Of a DNA stretch of 61,837 nucleotides, positions 44,931-53,002 are shown in pieces. This stretch comes from Thioploca sp. Lineage in GTDB: Bacteria > Pseudomonadota > Gammaproteobacteria > Beggiatoales > Beggiatoaceae. Positions within the stretch are counted from its first letter, which is position 1; each line of letters starts with the position of its first letter. The notes under the pieces are model-generated. The model saw nothing but the letters and a program-made list of their open reading frames with translations. It searched no databases and was not told the origin of the DNA. The position numbers and the translations under genes are program-made. Location: positions 1 through 61,837 of the forward strand of contig DAOUSR010000002.1 in the NCBI GenBank assembly GCA_030627125.1, read 5' to 3'.

Positions 44931-46511
44931 TCAAGGCATTATTTTCACACAAACACTATGAATAAATTGGCCATCAATAATTCCTACATATTTGGAGCGA
45001 TAAGCCTGTACATAATCTGCATATTGCATTAAATCTTTGTAATCACGAGAAAAATATACTATTAATTTACTATCTGGATGTTTAATTAGCCAAGGACAAA
45101 TATCATATTCATCAACAACTGGTAAATTATTTTGTAAACGACCTAAAAAATGATATTCACCATAATATTCACCAAAATTGGCTATAGTAATATCGCTCTG
45201 TTGGAGAATATTAATTTGCTTACTAATTTCACGTAAATCATAAGCTTGCCCACCAGCTTGAATAATTGTCAATGGAACGAGCAAACTAACTAATACTGTA
45301 ACAGTGCTAAGTGCAAATAATCTGCGTTTAAAATTAGGAGATTGTCGTCCTAGTAAAATTCCACCTAATACAATTAATGCAATAGCAACTGGCAATGGAA
45401 TGTTTTCTACCCAGTTTGGCAAACGAGTCATAGATAGTAAATAAGGGGTAATTAAAAATATGAAGCCTAATAGAATGATAATAATACCGGGTAAAGCTGC
45501 ATTCCAACGTTGTTTGGGAATAGATATTTTTTCCAATAAATAGGCTATTAATAATACGAAAGCTGGAAAAGACGGCAATAAATAATGGAGTTGTTTACCA
45601 CTGACTAAGGAAAAACTGATAAAAACAGGAACGAACCACATTACACAAAAACGTACTCCTCTATCATTCCAATATTTAGGTAATTGCAGCAAACTACGCC
45701 ATACTGGTATCCAAAACGATAGAGGAAATAAGGCTAATGGAAACCAAACTAAATACCACCAAATAGGTTGACTATGAGCAAAAGAATTAATTAACCGATT
45801 AGCAGTTTGGCCAAAAAAAATAGCTTGCTGATATTCTGCTCCTCCAACTATGCCCGCTGGAATAGCCCAAGTTAAGGCAATTAAAGTACCTATTATTATA
45901 CTAGCAATTAAACTTAAATAATATTTGGTAAAACTATTGGTACATAACCACCAAGGAGCTAATAATGCAATTGGTAATAAATTTAATAAAATTACTGGCC
46001 CTTTGGTAAGTACACCCAATCCAATTGCTATTCCTAACAATCCCCAGCGTTGTTGTAAAATTGCAATTATGCCTAGCAAATTAAAAAAAGTTAGTAACAT
46101 ATCAAACATGGTGATACTAGTGAATATGCACCATAAAAAGCTACTCAACAGGATAAATGGCACCCAACGAGCAATTCTCGGTTGTTTAGGCCATAATAAT
46201 TTAGCAATGCGAGCTGTTAAAAATAAGCTACCTAAAGAAAATAAACCCGGAATTAAACGTGGCCACCATTCATTTACTCCAAATACTGTCCAACCTAAAT
46301 TGATTAACCAAAATAATAATGGTGGTTTATGATGATAAGCTTCACCATTTAAAGAAGGCACTAGCCAATTCCCATGAATCCACATTTCCCACGCTACAGT
46401 TACATAGCGGGTTTCATCAATTTGGATTAAAGTACGGCTTACTATAGGGATAAGTATTAATAGCAACCATAAACCGGTCCATTCCTCAAAAAACTGAATA
46501 ATACGTTGCAT
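44931..46511 (-). CDS. GT39/ArnT-like polyprenyl-linked glycosyltransferase
   Basis: IDETRYVTVAWEMWIHGNWLVPSLNGEAYHHKPPLLFWLINLGWTVFGVNEWWPRL. Confidence 0.88.
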   Translation of the reverse strand: MQRIIQFFEEWTGLWLLLILIPIVSRTLIQIDETRYVTVAWEMWIHGNWLVPSLNGEAYHHKPPLLFWLINLGWTVFGVNEWWPRLIPGLFSLGSLFLTARIAKLLWPKQPRIARWVPFILLSSFLWCIFTSITMFDMLLTFFNLLGIIAILQQRWGLLGIAIGLGVLTKGPVILLNLLPIALLAPWWLCTNSFTKYYLSLIASIIIGTLIALTWAIPAGIVGGAEYQQAIFFGQTANRLINSFAHSQPIWWYLVWFPLALFPLSFWIPVWRSLLQLPKYWNDRGVRFCVMWFVPVFISFSLVSGKQLHYLLPSFPAFVLLIAYLLEKISIPKQRWNAALPGIIIILLGFIFLITPYLLSMTRLPNWVENIPLPVAIALIVLGGILLGRQSPNFKRRLFALSTVTVLVSLLVPLTIIQAGGQAYDLREISKQINILQQSDITIANFGEYYGEYHFLGRLQNNLPVVDEYDICPWLIKHPDSKLIVYFSRDYKDLMQYADYVQAYRSKYVGIIDGQFIHSVCVKIMP

Positions 46512-46781
46512 TTAACTTTCCTGTGAGGATTTTTTTATTAGATGCAAATTACGCAAATAAATGAACAGACCGGTTGATTGACCTAAAATAAAAACTGGGT
46601 CAGCACGATAAACAGCATAAAATAATAAGGTTGTAGCCCCCAAGATACTGAAATACCAAAACTCAATTGGAATTACACTTTTCTTCTGACGTTCACTTTG
46701 CCACCATTGAATTAAAAATCGCATAGAAAAAAATATTTGGCCAGTAAAACCAACTATTAACCACATAGTTTCACTACTCAT
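46512..46781 (-). CDS. Lipid-A-disaccharide synthase N-terminal-like (LAB_N) membrane protein
   Basis: WLIVGFTGQIFFSMRFLIQWWQSERQKKSVIPIEFWYFSILGATTLLFYAVYRADPVFILGQ. Confidence 0.9.
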   Translation of the reverse strand: MSSETMWLIVGFTGQIFFSMRFLIQWWQSERQKKSVIPIEFWYFSILGATTLLFYAVYRADPVFILGQSTGLFIYLRNLHLIKKSSQES

Positions 46782-47497
46782 TCGGTGTCCCTAATAATTT
46801 CTGCTCTACATGAACGTTTTTGCAACCACATTACTCCCAATAGGTCAATAATTCCTACCCCTAACCGGTTAAATATTCCATATTTAGATTTTCCTTTGTT
46901 ACGAGGACGATGATTAACTTCTAGTGATATAACTTTATAACCATCACGTAAAAATAAGGCTGGTAAAAAACGATGGATATGGTTAAAATGTGGTAATTCT
47001 AAAAAAACTGAGCGGGCAAATAACTTTAAACCACAACCAGTATCTAATGTATCGTCATTTAGTAAATAGCGGCGGGTTCGATTAGCAATGTTAGAGGCGG
47101 TACGTTTTAGCCAATTATCTTGCCTTACTCTTCGCAGACCAGTAACCATTTTCGCTTGTGGTGTAGCAGTACAAATTGCTAATAAATGCGGAATATCAGC
47201 TGGATCATTTTGACCGTCACCATCTAAAGTTACAATCCATTCGGTTTGAGCTGCTTTTACTCCAGTTATAACCGCAACACTTTGGCCATAACTATGCCGA
47301 TGACGGATAATACGTAATTTATTGAATTCTTTAGCAATAGATTGTAAAATTTGCCAACTATTATCAGTACTACCATCATCTACATAAATAAGTTCGTAAT
47401 TGACTTTATCATCTAAAGCCGCTCGAATTTCATTTATTAATAGAATTAGATTATCTGCTTCATTATAAATTGGCACTAGCACTGATAAGTATGGCAT
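46778..47497 (-). CDS. GT2 family dolichyl-phosphate-mannose-synthase-like glycosyltransferase
   Basis: LSVLVPIYNEADNLILLINEI; YVDDGSTDNSW; TLDGDGQNDPADIP. Confidence 0.92.
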   Translation of the reverse strand: MPYLSVLVPIYNEADNLILLINEIRAALDDKVNYELIYVDDGSTDNSWQILQSIAKEFNKLRIIRHRHSYGQSVAVITGVKAAQTEWIVTLDGDGQNDPADIPHLLAICTATPQAKMVTGLRRVRQDNWLKRTASNIANRTRRYLLNDDTLDTGCGLKLFARSVFLELPHFNHIHRFLPALFLRDGYKVISLEVNHRPRNKGKSKYGIFNRLGVGIIDLLGVMWLQKRSCRAEIIRDTE

Positions 47498-47499
47498 AA

Positions 47500-47985
47500 T
47501 TAATAAACAGTACCAGAAATATTAGCAATAATTTCGATAAGTTCATTATTACAATTGAATTTACCAACAAAACAACCATTCAGTATACCATTTGTAGTAT
47601 TATATTGTTCTATAATAAATTTAGAATTCTGTTTATTGTGTTTGCAAGTTTTACCTTGTCTAAGCAAATTTAAGGTGAATTTATCGCCAGAATAACTGCC
47701 AGTTTGCAAATTATTAATAGAAAAATCAAATAACTCAAATAAGCCTATTTCTTTAGTAATCAACCCTATATTTAAGTTTTCAGCAACAATATTCATACCC
47801 GGATTGACTAGACCATCAAAAGGATTAGGTGCATTTATTGCAATTGGTTTAGCATTAATTTTTGCAGTAGAACTAGCCGGACATTGATTAGAATTTATTG
47901 GAGACTCAGTACTTGGAACACTATTAGTTACACAAGAGGTTAACATTAAAATCATTACAATTGTAGTTAATAAATTATTTAGCAT
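47500..47985 (-). CDS. Putative lipoprotein of unknown function
   Basis: Start moved to MLNNLLTTIVMILMLTSCVTN; lipobox MLTSC. Confidence 0.55.
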   Translation of the reverse strand: MLNNLLTTIVMILMLTSCVTNSVPSTESPINSNQCPASSTAKINAKPIAINAPNPFDGLVNPGMNIVAENLNIGLITKEIGLFELFDFSINNLQTGSYSGDKFTLNLLRQGKTCKHNKQNSKFIIEQYNTTNGILNGCFVGKFNCNNELIEIIANISGTVY

Positions 47986-48135
47986 TACATTTTCTTTATT
48001 AGGTAAAAGTGGATAGAATATATACATTCGTTGTTATACACAATTTGAATTTAAAATCTTATGGTTAAACTTAATTTAAACCATGTCGAATATTATAGTA
48101 GTGAAAAAAAAAATTTAAATAGTTCGAGGTTGAAT

Positions 48136-48900
48136 ATGAGAGCTTTTTACCTATTTATTAGCGGGTTCATATTAGGATTTAGCCCTATGCTGTTAGCGAC
48201 TCCCTATCAACGAGTTAATGATGGTTGGCATGGTATTATTGGTACAAAAGTCATCTTTCACAATGAGCCGTATAAAGATGTTGACAATAAAATTTTACCT
48301 TTGCCTTATTTGGTTATGAGACGTGGTAATTTTTTTATTGATGGTTTAAAAATAGGCTATCGAGTAGCTGAAGGAATTAATGGCAATTTTGACTTAATTA
48401 TTACTCCTCGTTTGGAAGGTTTTGATGCCAATGACAGTGCTATTTTAAACGGTATGGGAGATCATGGTTTTACTATAGATACTGGCATTGCTATGGTATG
48501 GAAACAAGGAATATTTGATTTCAATTTAACAGTACTTAATGATATATCTCATAAAAGTGAAGGTCGTGAGGTTATAGCCTCGATTAGCCATACTTATATA
48601 TTAACCGATAAAAAATTAATTTTAACTCCAAACATAGGTCTAAGGTGGCAAAGTGAGAATTTAGTGAATTATTATTATGGAGTAAATTCTGCTCAAGCAA
48701 GACCTGATCGCCCTGCTTATAGCGGTGAAAGTACCATGAATTATACTGCTTCATTAGATTTGATTTATTCGTTAAATAAACGCTCAAATCTATTTATGGC
48801 AGTCGAACACGAAAGCTTTGGAGACGATGTATATGATAGTCCTTTGGTTGATAAAGAACAGGCTATTAGTTTTCTTCTAGGTTATGGTTGGCAGTTTTAA
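48136..48900 (+). CDS. MipA/OmpV family outer-membrane protein
   Basis: Signal peptide MRAFYLFISGFILGFSPMLLA; ...FLLGYGWQF C-terminus. Confidence 0.7.
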   Translation: MRAFYLFISGFILGFSPMLLATPYQRVNDGWHGIIGTKVIFHNEPYKDVDNKILPLPYLVMRRGNFFIDGLKIGYRVAEGINGNFDLIITPRLEGFDANDSAILNGMGDHGFTIDTGIAMVWKQGIFDFNLTVLNDISHKSEGREVIASISHTYILTDKKLILTPNIGLRWQSENLVNYYYGVNSAQARPDRPAYSGESTMNYTASLDLIYSLNKRSNLFMAVEHESFGDDVYDSPLVDKEQAISFLLGYGWQF

Positions 48901-49471
48901 AATAAATATGCTTAACTAAAAATTCTATATGTTCTTGATAAATCTGCCAAGCACAATTTGTATCACAATCTGCTTGACTCAATTTGGTATTACGGATTAT
49001 TATCCAATCACGTTGTTCTTGCACTAATTCTCGTTGCTGTAACATTTTATAAAGTTTGGACATACGTCCGTCAGCATGTTTCAATAAGCGACTAGCACAA
49101 ATTTTTTTCTCAACTTTAGTTTTAGCTTTTTTACAATTAAATCCAGCCATTTCAACTGGAGCAAGCTGTTTGATTCTTATATCGTAAAATTTAATTTCAC
49201 AATCTAATTCACTACAATTTATTAATTCTAAATCTCTTTTGGTTAACCAATCACGTTGCTCTTGTTTTAACAATTCTGTTTCTTTTTTTGACAATACTTT
49301 ACGCAGTTTTGTATAAGCCTTGCCTAACTTTTCATCAGCTTCGTTAAGTATCGAATCATCACAAATTAAATGTTCAGTATCCGTTGCTGCTTTACCACAA
49401 TTAAAACTTGCTGCCATTATTGGATTAGTTAGTATAATTAAACTTAATACTAGATAAAATTTAGCTAACAT
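48866..49471 (-). CDS. LprI/DUF1311-type exported protein (two repeats), paralogue B
   Basis: FNCGKAATDTEHLICDDSILNEADEKLGKAYTKL...EQRDWLTKRD; second FNCKKAKTKVEKKICASRLLKHADGRMSKLYKML...EQRDWIIIRN. Confidence 0.82.
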   Translation of the reverse strand: MLAKFYLVLSLIILTNPIMAASFNCGKAATDTEHLICDDSILNEADEKLGKAYTKLRKVLSKKETELLKQEQRDWLTKRDLELINCSELDCEIKFYDIRIKQLAPVEMAGFNCKKAKTKVEKKICASRLLKHADGRMSKLYKMLQQRELVQEQRDWIIIRNTKLSQADCDTNCAWQIYQEHIEFLVKHIYFKTANHNLEEN

Positions 49472-49481
49472 AATATTCTCT

Positions 49482-49871
49482 TTATTTTTTTTCTGCTGTA
49501 AAATTTATTGTTGGTAAAATGATCGGTGGAATACTTGCCAGAGCTGTATAGCTAGTAATAATACTCCTAACAAAAGGATACATTATTGCTGGAGCATTAA
49601 CAGTTGAAAATTTTTCAAAGATATCTTGTGGAATCTCTTCAGTACCAAGAAATCCTCCTTTCATTCTGATAAAAAAAGTAAAGGAGTCGTTTTCATTACT
49701 AATGGATACATCCAATATTACTTCAACAAACTTTTTATTTGTTGTATCATAATTTTGTTGAATATCAATTGATTGAGATATTTTTAACTCTTTTGGGTTA
49801 AAATTATCACTAATATCAAATTGAATCTTTGAAATACGATAACCTACGAATTGAAAAGCACTCTCAGCCAT
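49482..49871 (-). CDS. SecB-like chaperone (TAC-system chaperone candidate)
   Basis: FTFFIRMKGGF...NAPAIMYPFVRSIITSYTALASIPPIILPTINF, SecB family signature. Confidence 0.85.
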   Translation of the reverse strand: MAESAFQFVGYRISKIQFDISDNFNPKELKISQSIDIQQNYDTTNKKFVEVILDVSISNENDSFTFFIRMKGGFLGTEEIPQDIFEKFSTVNAPAIMYPFVRSIITSYTALASIPPIILPTINFTAEKK

Positions 49872-49891
49872 TTTTAAACCCTATTGACTAG

Positions 49892-50170
49892 TTAAGCTAC
49901 CATTAAAAAAGTTCTATCTATTTCATATAGATCGGCTTTTTTATAATCTGTAATAACATTATCATAAAAATCAACTTGTTCTATAAATGAATCATAAACG
50001 TTATTAGAATAGATAGTTGGTTTTAAAAATAATGATTGTTTTATTTCAATATTCACAATATCAATGTTCTCAATTATCTCAGAACTGTCAAAAAGTTCTT
50101 CATATTCTTCAATAGTCATTGACTCGGCTTTATTTTTTATTTTTAATAAAAGCTCTGTTCCTGAATTCAT
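49892..50170 (-). CDS. Candidate antitoxin of the TAC module (92 aa, acidic, hydrophobic C-terminus)
   Basis: 4-bp ATGA overlap with the upstream toxin gene; C-terminus DRTFLMVA; precedes the SecB-like gene. Confidence 0.6.
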   Translation of the reverse strand: MNSGTELLLKIKNKAESMTIEEYEELFDSSEIIENIDIVNIEIKQSLFLKPTIYSNNVYDSFIEQVDFYDNVITDYKKADLYEIDRTFLMVA

Positions 50171-50694
50171 AATTTTTCACTACTTTTATACAAAATGTTA
50201 TTTTTAATACAATCGCTTTTTTTAACGCAAATTTGGACTTGATATTTCATAATTACGGGCGAATGATAACCATAATATTTTCCAGCATTAACCGGTACTC
50301 TGATAAGCTCAATGTTGTTTTCTTTTGATATAAAATCATATACAACTCTATCAGAAAATTCATTTAAATCCTTACCAGATTTTTTATGAATTCTAAAAAG
50401 AAAATCCCTTGTTTCTCTAAATAATTGTTTATGGTCATTATCACAAACTAAATCTATAAAACTATCACTTTCAATTTCAGCTTGAAAAATTGCCCAAGAT
50501 TCAAAATGCTTGACCTTGACTGCCCATGATTTCGCTTCAATAAATCCGTTCGTTATTGGCATTAAATCTTCAAAAAAATATATTCCTTTGCCAAACCATT
50601 CCTTTTTGCCAGAAAAATTATACCCACAATTGCAAATGTTATCAATATTCTTAACATTTGTTCCATGATACCCAATAAATTTCATATTATCCAT
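50167..50694 (-). CDS. PARP-like ADP-ribosyltransferase toxin candidate (CmdT-like)
   Basis: FIGYHGTNVKNIDNICNCGYNFSGKKEWFGKGIYFFEDLMPITNGFIEAKSWA: HGT...GxGIYFFE ART-fold motifs. Confidence 0.65.
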   Translation of the reverse strand: MDNMKFIGYHGTNVKNIDNICNCGYNFSGKKEWFGKGIYFFEDLMPITNGFIEAKSWAVKVKHFESWAIFQAEIESDSFIDLVCDNDHKQLFRETRDFLFRIHKKSGKDLNEFSDRVVYDFISKENNIELIRVPVNAGKYYGYHSPVIMKYQVQICVKKSDCIKNNILYKSSEKL

Positions 50695-50718
50695 AGATAT
50701 AAATTATATATAGAACGG

Positions 50719-51519
50719 TTATTTTTCTAATATATCAATGTAGGATTCGTCAAAACTATAATGAATTAAAAATTCGATCCGTTCTTTATAGAATTTCCAC
50801 AAACACATAAGATCACAATTTTTTAACTTTTCATCTCGCAATAAGAGCCATGCCGCTTGATCTTTGCTTAATTCTTGTTGCAGTGGTGTATATAGCTCTA
50901 CAACCTTACCATCCACATGTCTTAACAAACGATCAGCACAAATAATTTCAGTAGCTGATTTAAAACTAACTTTAGGGATATTATAATCAGTATTTACTAA
51001 TTTAAAGTTAATTTTTTTATTTTCCGCATCATCATTTGGGTCAAACTTAACTTTAGGTATTTTATAATAAATAGCCATTGGTTTAAAACTAATATCTATA
51101 AGTTCAATAATAGCTTCAAGTTTATCTGCTATTTCAGAGTTAGTCTCTGCTTTAGGAATCATACAATTAATATCTGCATTAGGATATAATAAATGAAGCC
51201 TTAAATTATAAAACTGTATTTCACAATTTGGCTTGGAGCAAGTTGCTAATTCAAAATTTCGTTTTATTAGCCATTCTCGTTGCTCTTGTATAAATAATTT
51301 CTTAGTATTTAAATCTAATAAATCTCTTAATAAAGTAAAATATCCCTTACTCATTTTTTCATCAGCATCATTTAACTGCGGGTCTGCACAAATCATTTTC
51401 TCAATAGGAGTTAATATTTTATGAGTATCGCAGTCAAAGCTAGCAGCAAATAACGCTGGGCTAATGAATATTAATAAAATAGATAGATAGATATTAAGCA
51501 TTTTCTTGAATATTTTCAC
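50719..51519 (-). CDS. LprI/DUF1311-type exported protein, paralogue A with internal insertion
   Basis: FDCDTHKILTPIEKMICADPQLNDADEKMSKGYFTLLRDLL...EQREWLIKRN...ATEIICADRLLRHVDGKVVELY. Confidence 0.8.
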   Translation of the reverse strand: MKIFKKMLNIYLSILLIFISPALFAASFDCDTHKILTPIEKMICADPQLNDADEKMSKGYFTLLRDLLDLNTKKLFIQEQREWLIKRNFELATCSKPNCEIQFYNLRLHLLYPNADINCMIPKAETNSEIADKLEAIIELIDISFKPMAIYYKIPKVKFDPNDDAENKKINFKLVNTDYNIPKVSFKSATEIICADRLLRHVDGKVVELYTPLQQELSKDQAAWLLLRDEKLKNCDLMCLWKFYKERIEFLIHYSFDESYIDILEK

Positions 51520-52187
51520 CGAATATTATTAATACCTTTATGAGCTATAAATAGTCCACAACCCATACTTCTACCTGCACCAAGACCTTGTTGTTGTATA
51601 GAAATTGATTCTTGTGGTTCGAGATCAGCAAGCATTAAGCTACGAGTAAATAAGTTCCCAGCTGGCGTTCTAAGATTGTCAGTTTTACCACAAATCGCTT
51701 TATGACAATTAATTTCCAATTTAATTAACTCCCCCACCATATTATCCACAAAAGTTTCTTCATCAATTTCAGGATTAGTAATTATATAATGTGCTAATAA
51801 AGTTTCAATATTCTTGAGTTCTTTAATTTTTGCAGTTTTTATCTGTAACGAATTACCAGCAATATTGAATGTCATACCACAAAGAATTTGAGCTTTATCA
51901 ACACAATTTTGTGGAAGACGTAAGGTTAATTTAGTACGACGTGGTAAATATATAAGGCTATCTGGTTGTTCTGGACGATGCCAACCGTGATTCGATTCTC
52001 CCCCTCGAATTAGATGTAATCCTGCTAATGGTTCTTGTTCAAACCAAGGTAGAACTTTACAAATTTCTTGAAATAAATCATAAGCATGATCTAATGGTAA
52101 ACAATGACAGTCAATACTAAAAACCATATCTACAACATCTTGAGATACAATTACATCTTCTTGAGGTTCATCTTCTTGCCATAGCAT
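51516..52187 (-). CDS. Cas6 family protein, type I-MYXAN Cmx6-like CRISPR RNA endonuclease
   Basis: VDMVFSIDCHCLPLDHAYDLFQEICKVLPWFEQEPLAGLHLIRGGESNHGW; YLPRRTKLTLRLP; RSLMLADLEPQESISIQQQGLGAGRSMGCGLFIAHKGI (Cas6 Gly-rich loop). Confidence 0.72.
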   Translation of the reverse strand: MLWQEDEPQEDVIVSQDVVDMVFSIDCHCLPLDHAYDLFQEICKVLPWFEQEPLAGLHLIRGGESNHGWHRPEQPDSLIYLPRRTKLTLRLPQNCVDKAQILCGMTFNIAGNSLQIKTAKIKELKNIETLLAHYIITNPEIDEETFVDNMVGELIKLEINCHKAICGKTDNLRTPAGNLFTRSLMLADLEPQESISIQQQGLGAGRSMGCGLFIAHKGINNIR

Positions 52188-52207
52188 TTTTTAATTCTCC
52201 TAATGTT

Positions 52208-52381
52208 TTAGTAAAAAGCTGCTTCTAAACGATCTTCCCAATTCTCAGGAGTATCTGGAAAAGGTGGGATCACATCCATACGAAAAAAACGCTCACTATT
52301 TCGTTGTTTAACTATCTCAACTAAATCATCAAAATTTTCTAACTCATGGTGTTCCATTAAGATTTCACTTAAATTTAACAT
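52208..52381 (-). CDS. Small acidic ORF (57 aa) upstream of cas6 (not in the ORF track)
   Basis: Translated by eye: MLNLSEILMEHHELENFDDLVEIVKQRNSERFFRMDVIPPFPDTPENWEDRLEAAFY; 20-bp gap to cas6; promoter upstream. Confidence 0.6.
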   Translation of the reverse strand: MLNLSEILMEHHELENFDDLVEIVKQRNSERFFRMDVIPPFPDTPENWEDRLEAAFY

Positions 52382-52416
52382 GTTTTACTGTACTTTTTAG
52401 TTAAAATATTGTTAAT

Positions 52417-52446
52417 ATTATGGCAATTATATATAACCATTGTCAA
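52417..52446 (-). promoter_or_regulatory. Sigma70-like promoter for the 57-aa ORF/cas6/TAC gene run
   Basis: Minus strand TTGACA (52446-52441), 18-bp spacer, CATAAT (52422-52417). Confidence 0.55.
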
Positions 52447-52547
52447 GAATTTTTATTCATAATTTTCAGGTTAATTATTCTACTGAATAAACTTCAAGTT
52501 GTATTAACTGTTTATTAGGACTTGAGATCATGACATATTTGAAAATA

Positions 52548-52577
52548 TTGTTGAATTTACTATAAATCGTGTATAAT
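52548..52577 (+). promoter_or_regulatory. Sigma70-like promoter upstream of rpsO
   Basis: TTGTTG - 18 bp - TATAAT. Confidence 0.5.
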
Positions 52578-52657
52578 ATACCATATTATGGACGCATAGG
52601 CGTTATGAAAGGCATTCCCAAATTTAGGGATGAAATTAAATTATTTTAGGAAACTAC

Positions 52658-52924
52658 ATGCTAAGTGCAGCAACTAAAGCTCAAATTGTTCAAGAACATC
52701 AACGTGCGACTAATGATACTGGTTCAACCGAAATACAAGTAGCATTATTAACAGCTAATATTGCCAGTCTGGTTGATCATTTTAAAGCCCATAAAAAGGA
52801 TAATCATTCTAGGCGTGGTCTGATTAGAATGGTAAACGAACGTCGTAAATTACTTGATTACTTAAAAAGAGAAAGTACTAGTCGTTATAAAGACTTGATT
52901 ACTAAACTAGGATTACGGCACTGA
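52658..52924 (+). CDS. rpsO: 30S ribosomal protein S15
   Basis: [36 protein letters not shown]. Confidence 0.98.
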   Translation: MLSAATKAQIVQEHQRATNDTGSTEIQVALLTANIASLVDHFKAHKKDNHSRRGLIRMVNERRKLLDYLKRESTSRYKDLITKLGLRH

Positions 52925-52939
52925 TTTGCAGCGATTAGT

Positions 52940-53002
52940 TTTCAGTTGCCAATTTAACTGATAACTGAATAATTGATAACTGATAACTGATAGACAACTG
53001 AC
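52940..53002. repeat. Heptameric AACTGAT tandem repeat tract with flanking complement, rpsO-pnp spacer
   Basis: TTTCAGTTGCCAATTTAACTGATAACTGAATAATTGATAACTGATAACTGATAGACAACTGAC. Confidence 0.8.

Noticed and set aside
48866-52400. CRISPR array near the Cas6-like gene
   Set aside because: I looked for regularly spaced 25-40 bp direct repeats on both sides and saw none.
52940-53002. Heptamer repeats as a mini CRISPR
   Set aside because: The 7-bp units are contiguous, without spacers; a simple tandem repeat.
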